The position numbers and the translations under genes are program-made. A stretch of DNA of 6,473 bases from Bacillota bacterium (GTDB lineage Bacteria > Bacillota > Clostridia > DSM-8532), in the NCBI GenBank assembly GCA_023426765.1, contig JAEZBW010000338.1, positions 1 to 6,473 of the forward strand. Direction: 5' to 3'. Each line of letters starts with the position of its first letter. Within the stretch, counting starts at the first letter, position 1. Under the pieces are notes generated by a model that saw only the letters and a program-made list of their open reading frames with translations, made no database searches and was not told the DNA's origin. Shown one piece after another: positions 4,619 to 6,473 of this stretch.

Positions 4619-6473
4619 TTAATGGCATGAAGCACCTGAAACAGCCGGGGCGGGACGGTAGCCTTTCAGTTCTCTCTGGATGGCTGGAATATCAACGCTG
4701 TTGATATCCTTCACCACTTTGACATAGCCGACCGTACGCCCCTGCGGGCATTGAAAATCGAAATCGAATTCCGGAACAAACTCTATTTCGTTTTCACCTT
4801 CTTCAACATCAAACCCCACCCCGAATACCGGAAAAACAATCTGACTGTTGTGATCATTCAGCTGTGTCCCATTGATCTTCCACACAGTTTTTATATCTAC
4901 CTGCAAAACGATGACAGCAGGTGAGTATTCATTTTCATTGACATCCATTTCTACATATTGGACACCATCACGGATTTCGGCCACGGCAACCGTATCGGTC
5001 GGAACCACTGCAAGCCCCCCTATGTTCCGCAAGTCTGAAGCGGCAAGCTCGGATGGTTCTTCCTCCGATACGCTGCCAAGGTCGGAAACTACCCGGATGC
5101 GGCTTGATATCATGCCCATCCAGCAGGTATATATCAGATCTCCTTCTTCTTCAGCAGTAAACTCGATTACATTATCACCCGTCGTGAGCTTCTTTTGAAT
5201 GCCCAGCTGCGGGATTGTCACCGGATTGTTGCAGCCGTTCAAATCACCTTTATCAACGCGTATCGTCCATTTTACAGGAATCCCTTTTTGGACGACAATT
5301 GGTGAATAGCTTCCGGGCTCAAGGTCAATCGAAACCGTTTGAACACCGTTTTTAACGGATGCAATATTATTAGCGCCGGTTGCTGCAGATGCGACGGTAA
5401 CACCAAGACCCGAGAGGTTCAAGCCACGGTTCAGCATCACAAGGCCGAGCACTATCACCAGAACACTGCTGACCTTCATCATCTTATGTGTAAATTTCCC
5501 TTTCAGCACAGAACTTAAAGCCCCAAACCCAAACATCAGCGGTACTGTCCCCATGCTGAACAGGAACATTGACAAAGCGCCTGCGGCAAAGCTTCCCGTG
5601 CCCAGCGCATAAAGCTGCATCGCTTGCAGTGGGCCGCAGGGCATAAGCCCGTTCAGCATACCGACAACGAAGGGGCCTTTTTTGCTGGAGCTCTCGTGGA
5701 CACTTTGCCCAAGAAACTTGGGAAGCCTGGGGTTCAGCTTTCTTAATGCCGGGAAAATGTCCATCATATTCAGCCCCATGATGAGCATGAAAATACCGGA
5801 TATCAACGCAGCGATCCCCTTTGCCCTTCCAGGCAGCGTGATCACGGAGCCAACAGCACCGACGATTCCACCAATGACGGTGTATGAAATGACCCGTCCA
5901 AGATTATACAAGGCGGTGGGAATAAGCTTTCCATACCGAGTATCTTCATTGACAGCTTTATATTGCATACAGACTGAAAGGTTTATTCCCCCGCACATTG
6001 CAACACAGTGCAGAGAGGTTAAAAGGCCCACCAGAAACAGAATTCCATACCCCATGGACTGGTTTATTTCCGGAACAAAACTGAAACCCCGGGTTTGGCT
6101 GATCATCAGATACAGCGCTGCAATCATCACTCCAGTGCCAACGATCTTCGCTGCTTTTTTCTGAATTGCAGCATTTGGTATATCTGCTTCTGCCCTATTG
6201 ATTTCTTTTTCCGATTCGGCCCATGTCCCCGATTCTTTCGCCGTTTCTTCCATTTCCACCGGGATTTGAGCATGCCCATCTTCACCGATAAAGGTCATTC
6301 GGCTTACCCTGTAATCCAACTTCTCAATGGTGTTTTTAATAACTTCCGGCTCAATTCTGCCGGGATCCCAGGTTACAGCAGCGCTGGACTTATTGAAGCT
6401 TGCCGTAACAGCAATCACTCCGTCCAGCTTACGAAGTACGTTTTCAATCCTTGTTTCACATCCGGTACAGGTC
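4619..6473 (-). CDS. HMA - TauE/SafE-like membrane - tandem cupredoxin fusion, 5' end beyond window
   Basis: 617 residues are visible; the start lies past the right edge. This is a probable copper (or related soft-metal) handling membrane protein. Visible residue 1 is the T of TCTGCE, an HMA metal site with C2 and C5. The HMA fold runs to about 57, ending near EKLDYRV. A polar linker (about 60-108) leads to a membrane core of seven to eight segments (about 110-350) with H155, C156, M159, C160 in SLHCVAMCGG and C279 in GLMPCGP, marks of TauE/SafE-type proteins. Two cupredoxin-like domains follow: A (about 375-462) with C414 in NGCNN and C450, M452, M454 in TCWMGM; B (about 503-588) with H541 in NDHN and C575 in QCPQG. 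The protein ends in Cys-His. The frame is open to the edge, and the GTG at 6418 is the Val of the conserved GVIAV, not a start. I infer that HMA is cytosolic, the cupredoxins external, and that the protein exports or hands over Cu(I). Direction and metal are unproven. Confidence 0.9.
   Translation of the reverse strand, partial: TCTGCETRIENVLRKLDGVIAVTASFNKSSAAVTWDPGRIEPEVIKNTIEKLDYRVSRMTFIGEDGHAQIPVEMEETAKESGTWAESEKEINRAEADIPNAAIQKKAAKIVGTGVMIAALYLMISQTRGFSFVPEINQSMGYGILFLVGLLTSLHCVAMCGGINLSVCMQYKAVNEDTRYGKLIPTALYNLGRVISYTVIGGIVGAVGSVITLPGRAKGIAALISGIFMLIMGLNMMDIFPALRKLNPRLPKFLGQSVHESSSKKGPFVVGMLNGLMPCGPLQAMQLYALGTGSFAAGALSMFLFSMGTVPLMFGFGALSSVLKGKFTHKMMKVSSVLVIVLGLVMLNRGLNLSGLGVTVASAATGANNIASVKNGVQTVSIDLEPGSYSPIVVQKGIPVKWTIRVDKGDLNGCNNPVTIPQLGIQKKLTTGDNVIEFTAEEEGDLIYTCWMGMISSRIRVVSDLGSVSEEEPSELAASDLRNIGGLAVVPTDTVAVAEIRDGVQYVEMDVNENEYSPAVIVLQVDIKTVWKINGTQLNDHNSQIVFPVFGVGFDVEEGENEIEFVPEFDFDFQCPQGRTVGYVKVVKDINSVDIPAIQRELKGYRPAPAVSGASCH

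Noticed and set aside
4537..4635. 33-residue N-terminal extension of the LDCC-type protein from the ATG at 4635, including a CHC sequence
   Set aside because: It would overlap the end of the fusion gene and reads as translated spacer; the family-like part starts at the Met encoded at 4536.
5682..6164. Plus-strand 160-residue open frame within the fusion gene
   Set aside because: It is antisense to the membrane-core coding sequence, whose frame and motifs are clear; no recognisable domain.
1..6473. CRISPR array, tRNA, rRNA, insertion sequence or phage genes
   Set aside because: I looked for regularly spaced repeats, tRNA cloverleafs and transposase motifs and saw none; the only repeats are short and described separately.

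Overview
The window looks like chromosomal DNA from a low-to-moderate GC Gram-positive bacterium. The Clostridia (a Peptococcaceae-like or related anaerobe) are my best guess. Supporting this are strong GGAGG-type ribosome binding sites, a tiny 'LDCC-motif' protein of a kind I know from Clostridia, a BaeS/PhoR-style kinase-regulator pair, and a heavy-metal-domain/TauE-SafE/cupredoxin fusion typical of anaerobic Firmicutes. This is inference from gene content; no rRNA or other taxonomic marker is present.

Layout, left to right. Bases 1-213 are non-coding and hold a palindromic interspersed-repeat-like stretch at the left edge, two small hairpins and a weak promoter candidate. A plus-strand gene (214-1011) encodes a metal-dependent amidohydrolase. 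It converges on a minus-strand AEC-family permease (1140-2063), and the 128 bases between them hold two overlapping, mutually exclusive stem-loops. The remaining genes are also on the minus strand. In transcription order they are: the copper-type fusion protein (enters from the right edge, ends at 4619), a 46-residue LDCC-type protein (4536-4396), an OmpR-family response regulator (4293-3595), its sensor histidine kinase (3567-2167), a terminator-like hairpin (about 2096-2126), and the AEC permease.

How the genes may work together. The right half resembles a metal-handling module. The fusion protein has a cytosolic heavy-metal-associated (HMA) domain with a CxxC site, a polytopic TauE/SafE-like membrane core with HCxxMCGG and MPCGP motifs, and two tandem cupredoxin-like domains predicted to lie outside the membrane. 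The small Cys-Cys protein next to it fits a metal-binding role. The kinase-regulator pair follows on the same strand and is tightly coupled (27-nt gap). It could regulate the metal genes, but nothing in the sequence proves this. The permease and amidohydrolase look like separate housekeeping or accessory metabolic genes.

Three annotation points matter. The fusion protein has no start in this window: its frame is open to the right edge, and the GTG at 6418 is an internal valine codon of the HMA domain. The permease most likely starts at 2063, not at the upstream GTG (2093), because of a GGAGGG site. The response regulator starts at a GTG backed by GGAGGT.
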